A stretch of 64,000 bases of DNA from Chrysoperla carnea (taxonomy: Eukaryota; Arthropoda; Insecta; Neuroptera; Chrysopidae), in the NCBI RefSeq assembly GCF_905475395.1, contig NC_058337.1:84686368-84750367 (forward strand), given 5' to 3'. Shown in pieces: positions 23,376-36,998 of the stretch. The position numbers and the translations under genes are program-made. The notes below the pieces were generated by a model, which made no database searches, was not told the DNA's origin, and saw only the letters and a list, made by a program, of their open reading frames with translations. The first letter of the stretch is position 1. Each line of letters starts with the position of its first letter.

Positions 23376-26099
23376 GACAAAGCTATCGCATTGGAAGGGC
23401 ACAATGATACCAATATAGGACAAAATTCTAAGAAGTTCCTTTACAGTTCTTTGTTCCGATCTAAAATTAAATTAACGAGATCGAGATGGTGAAAATATAT
23501 CAAAAGAAAAGCTGTAAGAGATAACATTTATATAAGTAGGCATACAGAGTTACTAGATGACCGGTGAACTTCTTTATAGCTTTTAATCATTTTACCACTG
23601 CTAAGCCCGCCTGCTAAACACAAACTTTATCTCCATCTCTTCCTAAATTAGACGTACTTCGGCCTGACTTGGGCTTTAGGCCCTGGAGCTCAAATGGATT
23701 ATGAATTGCTAGCTAATAAACTATGCTTGACCTCACTTAGCCCGCCCGCTAAATGTCAAGTTAAACTCTTAGTCAATTAGACGGCCTTCGGCTTGCTCGC
23801 AATTCTCATACAAAATACTAATTTTTACAAACATTTTAGCAAGTGTATATCTTGTTCTAACAATTACAAGAAAAAGAATTTAGCCGAATGGGTGCAGCCA
23901 TTTTGTAGTGATGCGTGCACAATCATTTTTGGCAACTGATTTTTATTTTAAACTAGTAGATTTTAAAAAAATTGTTCACATGCAATAATATATACTTGGG
24001 GTTTTATCTTAATTAAGATCTCGTCACACTTGTGATCAAATCGATCAGACGAATTGTTTATAACGGAAATTGGACTTGTTAAGAAACATTTAAAATCAAA
24101 ATAAACAAGTTTGTTGGATATAACTTTTAGTGGCTATATCATTAACTTTTTCATTAAATAATTTGTCATGTGCATTGATAACTTGGTTATGATAAGTTTT
24201 TCCATTTTATGTGAATTGTAACTGGGGATATTTCACATTTAGAGTTTTAGAACTTAAATGAAACGATTAAATTTTGAGTTTAAGAACACAGTTCCTAAAT
24301 TATATTGGACTACTAAAATCGTCATAAGGTAAATGCCAGATATGATAGCCTAATGATAAATTCTACAGATACTCTAATGTGTAACAGCTTTTCAACATTT
24401 TAGGCTAGATAGATTAGGCACCGGGAAAACATTATCTAACACGATATTATTAACTGACGCATAAACGCATAGCCGAAACCGCTGATCGTAGAGACCTGAA
24501 AGTTGGAGGGTGTTCTTTGTATGTCGTAGGTATCCGATAAGAAAGCATTTTCCGAAATTCTACCCCTAAGGGGGTATAAAACGGGTGCCAATTATTATGG
24601 GATAACGTGATTCTTTGTTCGTCCAATCAACTTCGAAGCCGGCGGTTGTCGATATAGGTTAATAATATTGCCTGTGTTTTTAAACAATTATACTAGTTAT
24701 TTATAGGTATAGGCAATGATATTATTACATACTTAAATGATGAAATAATTATATAGGATATCAAATTAATAATTTAAAAATGAAATGATATAAAAGTTAC
24801 AATTCGCGAGCCGCGCTAAAATCGATTTTGCACACAAAGGAATAAGAGAAGCTTATGAAAAATAAGTGTAGTATGAGGGCTGTACGGCGATATTTTATAC
24901 CTTGTGGATTGGTTTGACAAATTATTGTAAACTTTGTACTTCTTGAAAATTGAACAAATTTAACTATTTATGAATACCGTATATCTTCTGCCATTTTCAT
25001 CGATCAGCATATACCATATAAATTTTAATAATACATTTGCCTGGCATCCAAATTGTGATGGTCCCTCCGAATTTCTGATGATATTATCATATGTTGTCAC
25101 AAAATTTTTGACAATAATTGCAATGTATCTTATTAAAAAATTTCGCGGTATGTTAGTACGTCCAATAAATAGCCGAACACGTGAAGGTATTACAATTAAT
25201 GTTCTTATTTTCGGCATAAAAATTATAACTTTGTATCAGAAAGTTAAATTTTGTTTAAATTAAATATTTCTGTAAATTATTATTTATTCGTAAAATATAG
25301 CAAAATCAACAACATCAACAACATTATTACGAATTTTGTTTGTTTGTAAACAAACAACATTTTGATTACACGTTTCGTTGAACCGCGGCATCGCGGTAGC
25401 AGAGCGGATCATTGTATCATAAATAAAGCCTTAGTGAGATTACAAAATTTAAATAAATATATAAATATAAATAAAATATTTAAATAAAATATTTTAATAA
25501 AGGTAATGTGAAGTACCCCGGATACAATGTACCTTGAATTAGTGCCGAATTTAGCTTTGAGGAAGACATAAAATTTTGACCTTATACTTATAAGGACAAA
25601 TTTGTACGAAGGCGGCGCATTTGGCGTAATATTTAAAGTTCTTATATTTTAATTTGGTTTAAATTCCAAAAACTAAACGATTTAGGAATTATGTAATAAA
25701 GGCGGAAATTAAGAGGATTTCCTACTCGTAAAGTAGCAAGTGACTGGCTTGTTGGATAAAATTTTTACGCTTAAAACAATAAAATTACGCTGAAAAATAT
25801 GTGTATGTAAGCAACTTTTTGATATTGTCTATTCCGTCATTCGTTTGGAGATCGTTAAGATTAATTAACAGATAATCTTAACGGTTACTTCGTTCTTGGT
25901 TTAATATTTTCTTTGGAGGATGCATGATTTTTATAAAATTAAGCTGAACAATAGATTTAAAATTTGTTTTGCGACGTCATACGTATTGTGTATCATAAGT
26001 AAAAATATTGATACTTTAATATTGATGTTTCGATATCTTAATGTAATACATAATAAAAAATGCATCGAAATCCAGCGCTCGATTTACCGGTGGGCGAGG
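23376..26099. other. Intergenic with diverged repeat fragments
   Basis: At 23604..23800 two ~135-bp units share AGCCCGCCTGCT/AGCCCGCCCGCT and AATTAGACG...TTCGGC, an old tandem duplication. Around 24440..24660 the words AAATTCTACCCCTAAGGGGG and GGTATAAAACGGG resemble dispersed insect repeats (recollection only). Overlapping open frames on both strands at about 24960..25263 have no recognised domain. Confidence 0.45.
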
Positions 26100-26400
26100 T
26101 TCCTATTTCAATATTATAGTAGCCAATTACCATAAATATAATGTGGTTGCCCCGCGGCGATAATAATTCCTACTGATTAAAACAGAAAGTGGGCCCGTTT
26201 TCAGTAGTTAAATTAATACTATCAGATGGCAATAGGTACTTATCATTTTTAAAGGCCAATCAAAATATTCGAATCAGATAAATCCCGCCAACTAGCGATA
26301 ACAATTCGTAATAATTAAAACAGGAAGTGTAACCTTTTCAGTAGTTCCAATTTAGACTACCAGGGTACTTACTACTTATCAATAGAGCTAAATATACAAA
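26100..26400. repeat. Dispersed repeat, copy 1 (two ~138-bp subunits)
   Basis: Two subunits share GCGATAAYAATTC, TAATTAAAACAGGAAGTG and TTTTCAGTAGTT. The sequence AAAGGCCAATCAAAATATTC lies between them. The same order of words, including AAAGGCCAATCAAAATAATC, recurs at 57960..58210, so this is a dispersed family. It is non-coding. Confidence 0.7.
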
Positions 26401-29400
26401 TTTAGAAGTATATCTCTCAAAAATAATTAAACACACAGGTAATTATTGTAATAAAATTAAATAAAGACATTTATAATGAAGATTAATAAGGCACGCATGT
26501 ATAGTAATGAAGTTTTTAAATATTCGAATATTTCGTGCCCCTTTGTTTGGAATTCAAATTGAGGTCGGGGTAAAATCGACATTGTATTAACATTAAATTT
26601 CATTGATCTTCCAAAGTTAAGTATATTAAACATGTTAATTAAATTTTGTTAAATTGTTAAACAACCAAATTAATGACCATACTAAAAACTGCTGAAAAAT
26701 CTAAGAGCTACTTCAGTTACGTTTGTGTGAGAAATATCAAAAATTTGAACATCGCCTCAACAAATATTTCTAATTAACTTCTTACAATAATTTTTCACTA
26801 TAAAATAACGGTAAGAAATTTATAACGATAAATTTAATGAAATTAAAAGATAAAATTAGAAAAAAAATTAATTTATACAAAATGAACTTTCGTCACATTT
26901 ATTTTATAATAAAAAAATTGTCGCCGATTGTGACCGATTTTATGACTATAATGGCGCCGAATTGAATCCGCATTAATATGCCATATAGTATGTGTAGGTA
27001 TTGAATATTATTAGCTGAAAAAAAACGTGTTTTGATAAATGTAAACAAAAAAGTTATTTTTACAAAACAAAAAAATATAACGCTGCGAATGCTAAGAAGA
27101 CATTGGGATAATAAAATTATATATTTAAATTATTTTATGTATTTCGTGTGGTGCTATTATAATAATGTTTATGCTAATTAATCATTTATTTCTATGAAAA
27201 ATTAAATGTTTAAATAAGGATTATATTAATTTTACAATAATTATTAAATTGACCCTTAGTATAAAAACTCTTAGCTTGAATCCGTTGAAATCTTTTCATT
27301 CTGCGGTTTATAAATGTTTAAATATGGTTCGAATGAATTTACAAATAGACATTAAGACTTAGTTGTGGAACAAAGTACAGTTGTTCGGTATGAGTACTTA
27401 TCTTACTTAATCTTCGATAGATTTCTACTGCAAAAGAGTATCACTGAGATTAATATGTATAAATCCAAACCTGAAAATCCCCTCATTTCGATAAAGCCGA
27501 GGAATGGATCTTTTATTCTGGCTTTGCGGTGACATTATGTCAGGAGATAAAATAGTTTATCATTGGCCCCATTACAACAGGGAATATTATTGTATTTTTT
27601 TATATTTTTAATTCATTGTTTACACCGTTACAACAAGGTAAAAAAAATAAATACTACTAAAAAATGCTGTATTTAAGTGTAAAAAAAAAAATATTAAAAA
27701 TACATTAGAATTTTGAGATATTTTAACGCTCTCTCTGTTGATGACGTATAAGTACGTGATCTGTCAATTGGTGACAGTTCAATGTATAATTTACACTTTA
27801 AAAAATGAATTTACAACACACAATTTACACTCGTTATTATTAAGTTTTCTAATAAAAAGCCGTAGAATAGTATAATTTAATGAAATACCATATAAAATGT
27901 AAGTAATTAATATTATACAGTATGTCAACAAATTTGACAAGCCCGTACTATGATGTCACGTCCGTATAAAAATTTGAATTTCCGTTTTAGAAATTTTTAA
28001 ATGCCCTCACTGAATTCGTACTTTTATTAATTAATTTTAAGTGATAAAAAATATATTAATTACTAAAATAATGATTTAGTTGAAATGTCCAGTCATTAAA
28101 GTTACGGAAGAAAAATATTTGAACCAAATTTAATTTTCATGAATGTTCCCTATTCGGAAAGGTCGCACTATTTATAGCTTCTCGAGGCATGAATGCCTTT
28201 TGAGTTGAGTAATTCTTTGGGTAAATTATTCGGTCAGGTTAAATAATTGAAAATCAAAATGACTTTTGAAGAATTTGCAGAAAAGCAGTGCACCGATTAG
28301 GGCAACATATGTTGTGACAAGGATATTGGTACAAGCATTGAAGAACAAAATCAGTTTCGCTCAACAAATTAAGCGTTGGGTATTGTGTAGGTATGTTATG
28401 AAAACAACTTATGTTAATTAAGTCGCATTATAGTGGAATTTTGCTTTTTCTTTTAAATTATCAAAATAAAAATATATTTTACAATAAATAAAATATTATT
28501 TTGGTATTTAAATCAATAGATTCTTTGACGTCAAGTATCTACCAATCTATACAAGATACACAAGATACATAAATAGCATTTTGAATAATTTACAATTTAA
28601 TTATAGAGTGAAGATTGTTTATAAAATTACTTGTAAATTATCTAAAATAAATAAATTCGGTATATTATGCAAAAATTTAATCTGAATAGCACACGACTTC
28701 TACGTATAGGCGGTTTTTGTAGTGTGGCAGGCGCGGCGAGGTGACCTGATATGACGTGAGTGTATCTGTATTGAATATTATGTCACCGTTCGCTACAACA
28801 TTCGTTTGCCATGAACAGAACCCCAAATACAAGACTCACAAAGCTCATTCAAAAAAATTCACCCCACGTTACCTCGACAAGTTGCGCTTTAGAAAGAAAA
28901 GAAATGTGTACACATACAATACAATATTTCTCACATTTCCCATAGTTCAAGTATTGAAGTATTGAAGTATAAAGGATTAATTTATTGAAATAAAACAGAA
29001 AGATAGAAATTATATCACCGGAATACTTACGTTGTTATATCTTCGAGAGTCGATAAAAAGTAGGAGAGATTATAAAAAATTGACAGTATTGGTAATACAA
29101 AAGTGCCGTAGTCGCAAGTTGCGAGAAGTTCCAGGCAAGATAAAGTAAAATTATATTGCGTGATTTACAATTTTGGTTACAGCCAAAATGAAACGAGCAA
29201 TATTTTTATAAGAATCAAAAAAAAAAAAAAAAAAACATTTAAGTGTTGGGCCGGAAAAAATAAGTATAATAAAATCTACATATTTTCTACTCTTTTACGT
29301 TGCGGTATTTTCTGACAAATACTGATGCTCGATCGTCGGAATTTTTATGTGGCGTATACTCTGAAACGTGGATTTATGACCTTCTGCTCTGTGACTTAGT

Positions 29401-30643
29401 AAGATACATATGTTTTAACTGGTACACAGATAGCTCTTTTTAAATCTCTTTTCCTTTCATCAAAATTCCAGAGACAATGTTTCCATCTCATTGCGGTGAC
29501 TCCTTCAGCCGCTTTACTAAAACTTCAGGTATTCTGTGTTGTTGTTTTCTGAGAGTCGGGTAAAAATGGACATCGCCTATCCAAGATAGTTCCCTTCCCA
29601 TTTTCTCGTCATGTTATGAAGATTTAAAATTTAATGGAATTCGTGTTAATTGTTGAGAATGCAAGCCGTAATTAATTCATTTTAATACTTTAATGCTTGT
29701 ATTATGATACAGGTTTACTCATATCCCAGTAGAAATGTCTCACTGAAGTCACTTGTCAATAATTTTTTACTACCTTCTATCTAGTCTTTTTCGACTTCAT
29801 GAATCTCGAGAGAAAGAAATCTAAGACTGTGGGTCTTAATTGCAAAATTTCAATGGTCAACTATATAAATACCTGTTGGTATCTTTGTATATAAAGAAGT
29901 AAAAATAATACATTATTACGTTGTTTTCAAGTTCAATATCCATAATTATCACATTGGGTTACTGCACTGTCTTTACTTTCGTCTTCGTAGTAATTTTTGT
30001 GAAACTTTCATTGAATTTATTTAATATTAAATATGGTATTTTGTAATATTAAGATTTTACTTTTAAATTATTTTTGGTTGGCGGGAAATGAAAAAATTCA
30101 TTATGTATTCTTACAAAAGCAAGGGAAATGTTTTGTTCATGAATGGTGTTAGTCTAGTATTGAAATTGTCTGAGAGTTTTTCAGTATAATTTTTTGCAGG
30201 ACATTTCCATTCTTAGCTAACAAGAAAAGCGGAAAAAATATCTGTTTAATGTTATGCTTTATTCAAGCACAGTAGTTTTCATTTTGCCTCTATAGAAGAA
30301 TATAGGTAATACAGTAGCTGGGTATTATATTGTTCCGTAATTAATTAACAGATGATAAATAAAGTATTTTATCTACCACTTGTTAATCAATTAAAGTCTT
30401 AACTTTAAACTATGTCGAAGTTTTAAAGCGTTTTTTAAGTAACAAACGCACCTAGTTATTAATTTTGAACACTAGCGTCCTTTTTAATTATTAATATGTA
30501 ACTTTATATATATAAACAAAAATTACGTGTAAAAAAATTGATTCCCATATATATTTAAATGTTGGACTTTTAAGTTTTAATCAAAGATGCTTACAAGTCG
30601 AAAATTTTTCATTATCTGTACAATTGTTGTCTAAAAGCTTCCA
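26401..30643. other. Intergenic, no supported gene
   Basis: About 4.2 kb of AT-rich DNA. A slightly GC-richer island at about 28720..28760 (GGCAGGCGCGGCGAGG) is the only compositional change; it does not lead into a recognisable exon. An A-run of about 18 bp lies near 29219. Nothing else can be supported. Confidence 0.45.
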
Positions 30644-30683
30644 ACCTAGGACCTCAGCAAGGAACCTAGGACCTCAGCAAGGG
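30644..30683. repeat. 20-bp perfect tandem duplication
   Basis: AACCTAGGACCTCAGCAAGG occurs twice in immediate succession without a mismatch. Confidence 0.9.
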
Positions 30684-32855
30684 GTAACAAATTCTAGTAT
30701 TTTATCGTCGCAATTTATAAATCGAATTTGCGATCGAAGTCTTCTGTCCATCATCCTGCCCTCCCTGACCAACTGATTGGCGACATTCTTGTAACCAATC
30801 GTAACAATTGAAACATTAATTACAGGCAAGCGTTTCGTGAAGGACTATTCGAAAATTGTAAGTTAAAAATTAGTTTAGCAATAAATAAGATTCTCAACAA
30901 TATCTATGGTCTTTGTTTATTATTTTTCAAAAATCGCTCACACACAAGAACAATCATAATAAATATATATCAATAAAAATTGGTACATATTTGATAAATG
31001 AAAACATTTTTTTATGAAACATTAATCTTTATTTCATTCTGGTAATTAATGCCAAAATAAAATCTCACAATCACTACCAAAGAATATAAAAGATATATCA
31101 CTATATACAAAGCACAATAATTTGATTGAAGTTTTTGTGTAATAAGCACACGATGAAATCAATAACAAATATTTAGTATCAATAATTAATTAATATATGT
31201 ATGAATACTTGATGATTCTAATTGATTTTGAATTATTTAAGTGGTTTTCCAGTTCCAACAACGCACGTAACATTTGTATCTTTTACAAGAGTATACATAC
31301 AAGTATAGTTGCTGGATATAATGTCTAGACTGTAGACAATAAGATAGGCGCCGATATATTAGACAAGGCAAACTACAAAAACTACTGGGCCGAAACAACA
31401 AGCAAGTAAGCAAATCAAATCTTCTTCAAAATATTATTTTTTATAATTTATTTGTCAATATGTCATCAATGAATTATTAGCTATGGGAGTTATTTAATTT
31501 TTTTGTTGAATATTTATTGTCTCTAATTCAACATTCCACAAATTTTAGCTATTAATTTAATAAGGAATTGTGTGAGTTAATTTGCAAATATTTAAATATC
31601 ATCGTGATAATGACATTCAAAACAGTTAAAAAATCCGGTTGCTTATATTTTGATCTTATTAATAGCAGTAATGATAATACAGATGGCAGTGGGCCCTAAG
31701 TATTATGAGAGTTTATTTACACCCTGAGGTGTTTTATAGATTTTAGAAATCTATTGCAATTATTGTGCAGTATTTTACAAAGGTCGGTAGCAGCATAGAG
31801 TCGACAGCACTTTGCTTTCCGTAAGAGAGGATTATATGAAGATACTAGTAGCCATCCGCCCACTTCGCTTAGCAATTTCAACTTTAAAATCAAAGATTAC
31901 CGCATTATAAAGACAAACCCACCAGATATTTTCCTTCAACCCATTCGCTTGGCCTACTCTCCAAAAACTTACTTTAGTTCCAACTCTTGGGCATTAAAAT
32001 GACCTTCGGCTACGGAGCTCGCTGTATGATGGTTTAATAATATCTACGTCTTGTAAGAAAATGTGGTTTTATCATTATATGTATCATCCGTCGTTATCGT
32101 AGTAAGATAAATTAAACTTTATATTCTTTTCTGAATAGAATCCTTTTTATAGATAAATTATAAGCTATAATCTTGTGAACATGCCACAAACTTTCACGTT
32201 TATAATAGTAGTGGAAAGGATAAATAAAGCTTGGTTCACACAAATAAAGCCCAGTCTCACGAAATGAGACTTGTACAAACCTTAGGTAAAGTTTATTATT
32301 CGCCAAACTTAATCATTTCATTGATTAAATACCTCGAAGGTGAAAAATTATATGATTATAAAACAAACATTAAATTAGAGGGGAAATAGGTAAAGCTTTC
32401 AAAAGATAAGGACAAACTTTGAATTTTTAATTTTTTTTAATAGTACTGCCAGTTTTGATTGCTTGGACCATATTTTCGGTGCAAGAGTATTATATCATTT
32501 GGAAAACGAGGAAAGATGACGACATACAAAATTCAAAGCTATGGCGTTTGGAAAAATGAAGCTACGTGCAGGTAAATGTTGTGTATTTCATTGTAAAAAT
32601 TGGGTTTTTTTGTTTGGTGTATACGAGTAACGTTAGGTTCCTTAAGGAATACGTAGGATGGAAATTATTTTTTGTAGAAATTATGCTGCTTTTTACAGAT
32701 TGACTGGAAATGCTATATGTACTTTTCAGTTCAAAATTAGACTATGAATCTCCTTTATTCAAAGAAATAGCTAAAAAAATTCAAATTTCAAAATTATATA
32801 TTTAAATTTCTTTGATAGTTTTTTTTTTCAGCATAAAAAATGTAAACGAATCAAT
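30684..32855. other. Intergenic, no supported gene
   Basis: AT-rich DNA. Around 31850..32040 the words CCGCCCACTTCGCTTAGC and TGACCTTCGGCTACGGAGCT resemble the repeat units near 23.6 kb and 51.8 kb, suggesting a decayed dispersed element. The minus-strand open frame at 32112..32306 has no recognised domain. Confidence 0.4.
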
Positions 32856-32863
32856 CATGTTAA

Positions 32864-33266
32864 TAGTGTCCGACCGAAGCTTCGGCTTCGGCTTCGGCTT
32901 CGGCCAAAAAAACCACCTTCGGTCAAACATTCGGCTTCGGCCTGAATTCAGGCCGAAGCCGAAGCTTTGGCCGAATTTTCTTAGCAAACGTCGGAATTGA
33001 ACAAATTGTTCTAAATGTTATTATTTTGAAATAAATTTCAAGGTAATTTTTTTAATCATCTTTAGATTGACTTCTAGATCAACTTCTCAAGATCATAACC
33101 TCTAAATCAACTTCTAGAGATCAACTTTAATATTAAAGTTTTAAAATCATGTTTCTAAACCTTCGGCTTCGGCTTGGCTTCGGCTTCGGCCGAAGGTTGT
33201 GGCGATAGCCGATTAATCGGCTTCGGCTTCGGCTTCGGCCAAAAATCGACCTTCGGTCGGACACTA
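32864..33266. mobile_element. hAT-like MITE with perfect TIRs, 8-bp TSD and CTTCGG repeats
   Basis: The left terminus TAGTGTCCGACCGAAG (32864..32879) is perfectly inverted at the right (33251..33266). The flanks are identical 8-bp words CATGTTAA (32856..32863 and 33267..33274), an intact target-site duplication. Eight-bp duplications and short TIRs are characteristic of the hAT superfamily. Both ends carry subterminal CTTCGG hexamer arrays, four or more units on the left (TTCGGCTTCGGCTTCGGC) and again near 33160..33240. Inverted GGCCGAAGCCGAAGC near 32951 makes the ends foldable. The element is 403 bp and has no transposase. The open frames across it on both strands are products of the hexamer repeats. 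Confidence 0.9.
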
Positions 33267-33274
33267 CATGTTAA

Positions 33275-36200
33275 TGTTCATATTGATATAAACTAGGTAT
33301 TTCAAAATGTAAAAAATTAATAACATTTTTTAAGGATCAAATCCTCAAGAAATATTTGCTCACAAAAACTTAAAAACAAATCGAGTTAATTAATTTTGTT
33401 TGATTTGAAAATTAAAAATTGAAAATACGTAAAGATAGTCATAAAAAATTTTATAACACAGTCCCGGATTTAATAGTGGTTTTTCGGCGCCGGTGATTAT
33501 TTAACAACCACAATCTTTATCAAAACAACACACTTGTACGTATTTAAAAATAATTTAAAAAAAAAAAAAATTATGAAGAAATCAAAACATAGCGTAAAAA
33601 AAAACTAACATTTCTGGTTTTCATCAGAGTTTGGTAAAATCATAAATATGTCACTGGTTTTGGTATTTTTATTCAAGAGTGGCAAATTTGACGTGAACAG
33701 ATTAATTAAAATTCATTTTATTGACGTAAATTTAAAAAAAAAATTAAAATTGATGATATTTTCAATCCGATTCCTAAAATATGTCTCGTTTTTAGCTAGA
33801 AAATTTGCATTTATTTATTAGAAAAACAAAGTTTAGTTGTTTATATTAAAATTGTTATTTGCATTTATTAACTTTAACCAAACGTAACTAATTGCCTGAT
33901 TTATAAATGATGTAAAAAATTTATGTTGTAGAGACGTTTTCTGTATGGATGACCCTTTTTCATAGTCTAAAAATGGCGCACATTTGAATGGGCTTAGCAC
34001 TCATCCATGGGTGGGTAATGTTTTTAGCAGTGTATATATGAATGTTCAATGTATGTATTCATTTTCCCGTCATAGAGACCACGTTATTCATATAAGATCT
34101 GCTAATGCGGACGATGAAAATGAGACTGAGCCATCATTGGTTCACCAAGCTTTACAGTTTGCCAACTCTTTCTCATCTCCTGATCAATTGATTTATTAGA
34201 TTTAAATCTAATAAATCTAGTTTGTAAGTTGTTGCACAAGCCTTGGTCAACTAGTCAATGCACAATCCTTGGTTAAATATAATAAAATAAGTTTTGGTTT
34301 GCCCGAGTCTTGGCAAAGCCTCAATTAACTTGGCTTTAATAATTCATATTTATGTTTTATGGAAAAAAGACATTAGTGAAAAACGTTCAACTTCCAGTAA
34401 GTAAGTATGCGAGTTCAAATCCCAGTTAATAAAATAAGTATTTATCAGATCTAAAATCAAAAATTGATTAATACACGCAATTACTTCACACAATTTGTAT
34501 ATACATAAGAAATAACAGATTATTAAAAGGTTCAGCCTAAGTAAAAACTGAGTAAGAAGCCATAAAAGTCCGAAGACTGAGTAAGCATTAGCCGAAGGAC
34601 CAGCCAAATATCTTGGAAAGGCCTGGACTAACATTCAATCTTGGATTTAATCTTTATGCGAACATTGGTACAATGCTTATTGACGATAAATCAGAACTGA
34701 GCCAACATTGGTTTTCAAGCTTTTACATTTTTCGATCGCATAGGCTTGAACCAATGTTGTCACAGTTAATTATTTCTTTTATAGTAAAGGTGAACCAATT
34801 TTAATAAATGTGGTATCATTGAATTTGTCTCAGTATCTATCAGGAGTGAGAAAGCTATTTTGTGCCAAAATGACGCTATATTGGTTTGATATTTCAAAAT
34901 TTATATTACCACCTAAAAAATTAAAATTAAATTGAATCTCTTGAGAATGAACGCAAGTTCGGAAAATTTTTAGATTAAATTAAAAAAGTTGTAGCCATAC
35001 ACTATTAATAAAATTATTTTTTATTATTTTAATTATTTATTAAAATATAGTATGTACTACCAAAAACCTAATATAAATTCAATTAATTTCAAATTGTTGT
35101 CATATGTTACATTGTTTAATGTCTTAAACAATTGTAAACTAAAGATACTCGTGTAAGGTATGAGCTATCAAAAGAAAGACTTTGATCATTAGTATTAAAC
35201 ATTAATCTAAAAAACCCGACTTGGATGAACAATGAGTCATGCAATCGGTGGACTTTAAGAAAGGTACTATATGAGTTGGATAGTCAATTGTATAAAAAAC
35301 CAAAATATTACTTTCAAACTTATTGCAAACTTAAATAATATTGGCTATGTTATTTAAGTTAAGTTGAATGATCTTCAAATTTATTTATTTACCCCATGTT
35401 CTAACATTGAATGTTGTATGACTTTTATATCAGCGTGTGATTTTTGTTAAAATTAATGGTTATTATGTTTTGTACGTTGGAGATAATTATTTCTTTCTTT
35501 TTTAACGCTTTCAATAAAGCCATTGAACTTATTTTATCTCGATAATTTGACCCTTGCGCTAACATGTCACTAACGGCTTTGTATAAATGTATATTGGCAA
35601 AAATAGCTATTATTTAGATTATATGAGAAAAATTGTGTAAGTTATATTTTATTGCAAAAGCTGTTTAACAATTCAAGAGTTGACTCTACCTAGACAGAAT
35701 AGACTTTTACTAAAAACATAGATAGTAATAGTTGATTCAAAATAAGTAAACACACTTTTCCTAGGAAGACTATACCTGCAATGGATTAGTAAAAGTTGCT
35801 TCACTGGGAAGTACGACTGAGAAATACTTTGTGTTGCGCGTTTGTTTTGATTGATTTGATTGACAAATACCTACAACTGAAAATGGCCTAAGGTTCTGAA
35901 AGAGTTAATTTCTGCGATAATAATATATACTCCCAAACATAATTTTTATTATTTTGAAGAAAGTAGTTTAAATATATTGAATTTCTTTAGGTGTAGTTCA
36001 CTGAAAATTGAAGCGATCAAAGATAAAAATGAAATCAGATAAATAACATCCTAAAATTCAGAAATTCTGTAAATACGTAAGGATTTTAGATTTTTTTTTT
36101 GTGGTTTTGGAGAAATATTTATCTAAATCTGAATCGTTTTCGATTAATTACACCTGAAAAAACGAGTAGGTACTAAAAAGAAATACATTCTTCGAAATTT

Positions 36201-36401
36201 ACAAACAAAAAATCTCTAAAACAGTTAAAAATCATCAGAAAAGCATAATTGATAATAGTCAAGTAGTCTAGCCTAGTCGAAAATAACTCGTTAAAAAATT
36301 TTGTAAGATCTTTTAATCAGAACGATCCGTAGAACATTTTGGGGGCGATTTCACGGAAAAAGTTACACAGAAAGCCATTTTTTTATAGCTCGTGATGGAG
36401 A
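33275..36401. other. Intergenic; one perfect 26-bp palindrome
   Basis: No gene can be supported. A perfect palindrome around AGATTTAAATCT lies at 34191..34216. The words GAGCCATCATTGGTTCACCA (34129) and GAGCCAACATTGGTTTTCAA (34698) hint at an old duplication. Open frames at 33984..34199 and 34350..34634 have no recognised domain. Confidence 0.45.
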
Positions 36402-36998
36402 GTGTTTCCATTTAATGAAAATGAATGTATTTTGACCGCTCGGGTACTGGTTTCTTACATGGAAGCTTGGACTATTATATTTTTAACATTGTAATAAAAG
36501 ATAATAAGTGAATATTATTATTACAAGAAGTGATGATTATGCTTGAAAGAAATATTGATGAATTTAAAAAAAAAAAAAAAAAAAAAAAAACAAACAAAAT
36601 GTAAATAGAAAGGTCTTTTGTAAACATGCATTCATGTTTTTTTGGTTCATGGTAAACTTCATCTCTTATTCAAACGAAAGAAACATAAAAGGACAATAAT
36701 GTGTTTCCATTTAATGAAAATGAATGTATTTTGACCGCTCGGGTACTGGTTTCTTACATGGAAGCTTGGACTATTATATTTTTAACATTGTAATAAAAGA
36801 TAATAAGTGAATATTATTATTACAAGAAGTGATGATTATGCTTGAAAGAAATATTGATGAATTTAAAAAAAAAAAAAAAAAAAAAAAACAAACAAAATGT
36901 AAATAGAAAGGTCTTTTGTAAACATGCATTCATGTTTTTTTGGTTCATGGTAAACTTCATCTCTTATTCAAACGAAAGAAACATAAAAGGACAATAAT
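36402..36998. repeat. Near-identical 299-bp tandem duplication
   Basis: The block starting GTGTTTCCATTTAATGAAAA at 36402 repeats at 36701. The two copies appear identical except that the internal A-run is 25 bp in the first and 24 bp in the second. Each unit ends AACATAAAAGGACAATAAT. It is either a very recent duplication or an assembly artefact around the A-run. Confidence 0.9.

Noticed and set aside
24960..25263. Overlapping open frames on both strands (85 and 97 codons)
   Set aside because: Open on both strands; the minus-strand peptide looks somewhat protein-like, but I recognise no family and see no connecting exons. A TBLASTN/BLASTP search would decide.
32802..33000. Open frames with GFGFGFG or PKPKPK runs
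   Set aside because: These are translations of the CTTCGG hexamer array inside the hAT-like MITE.
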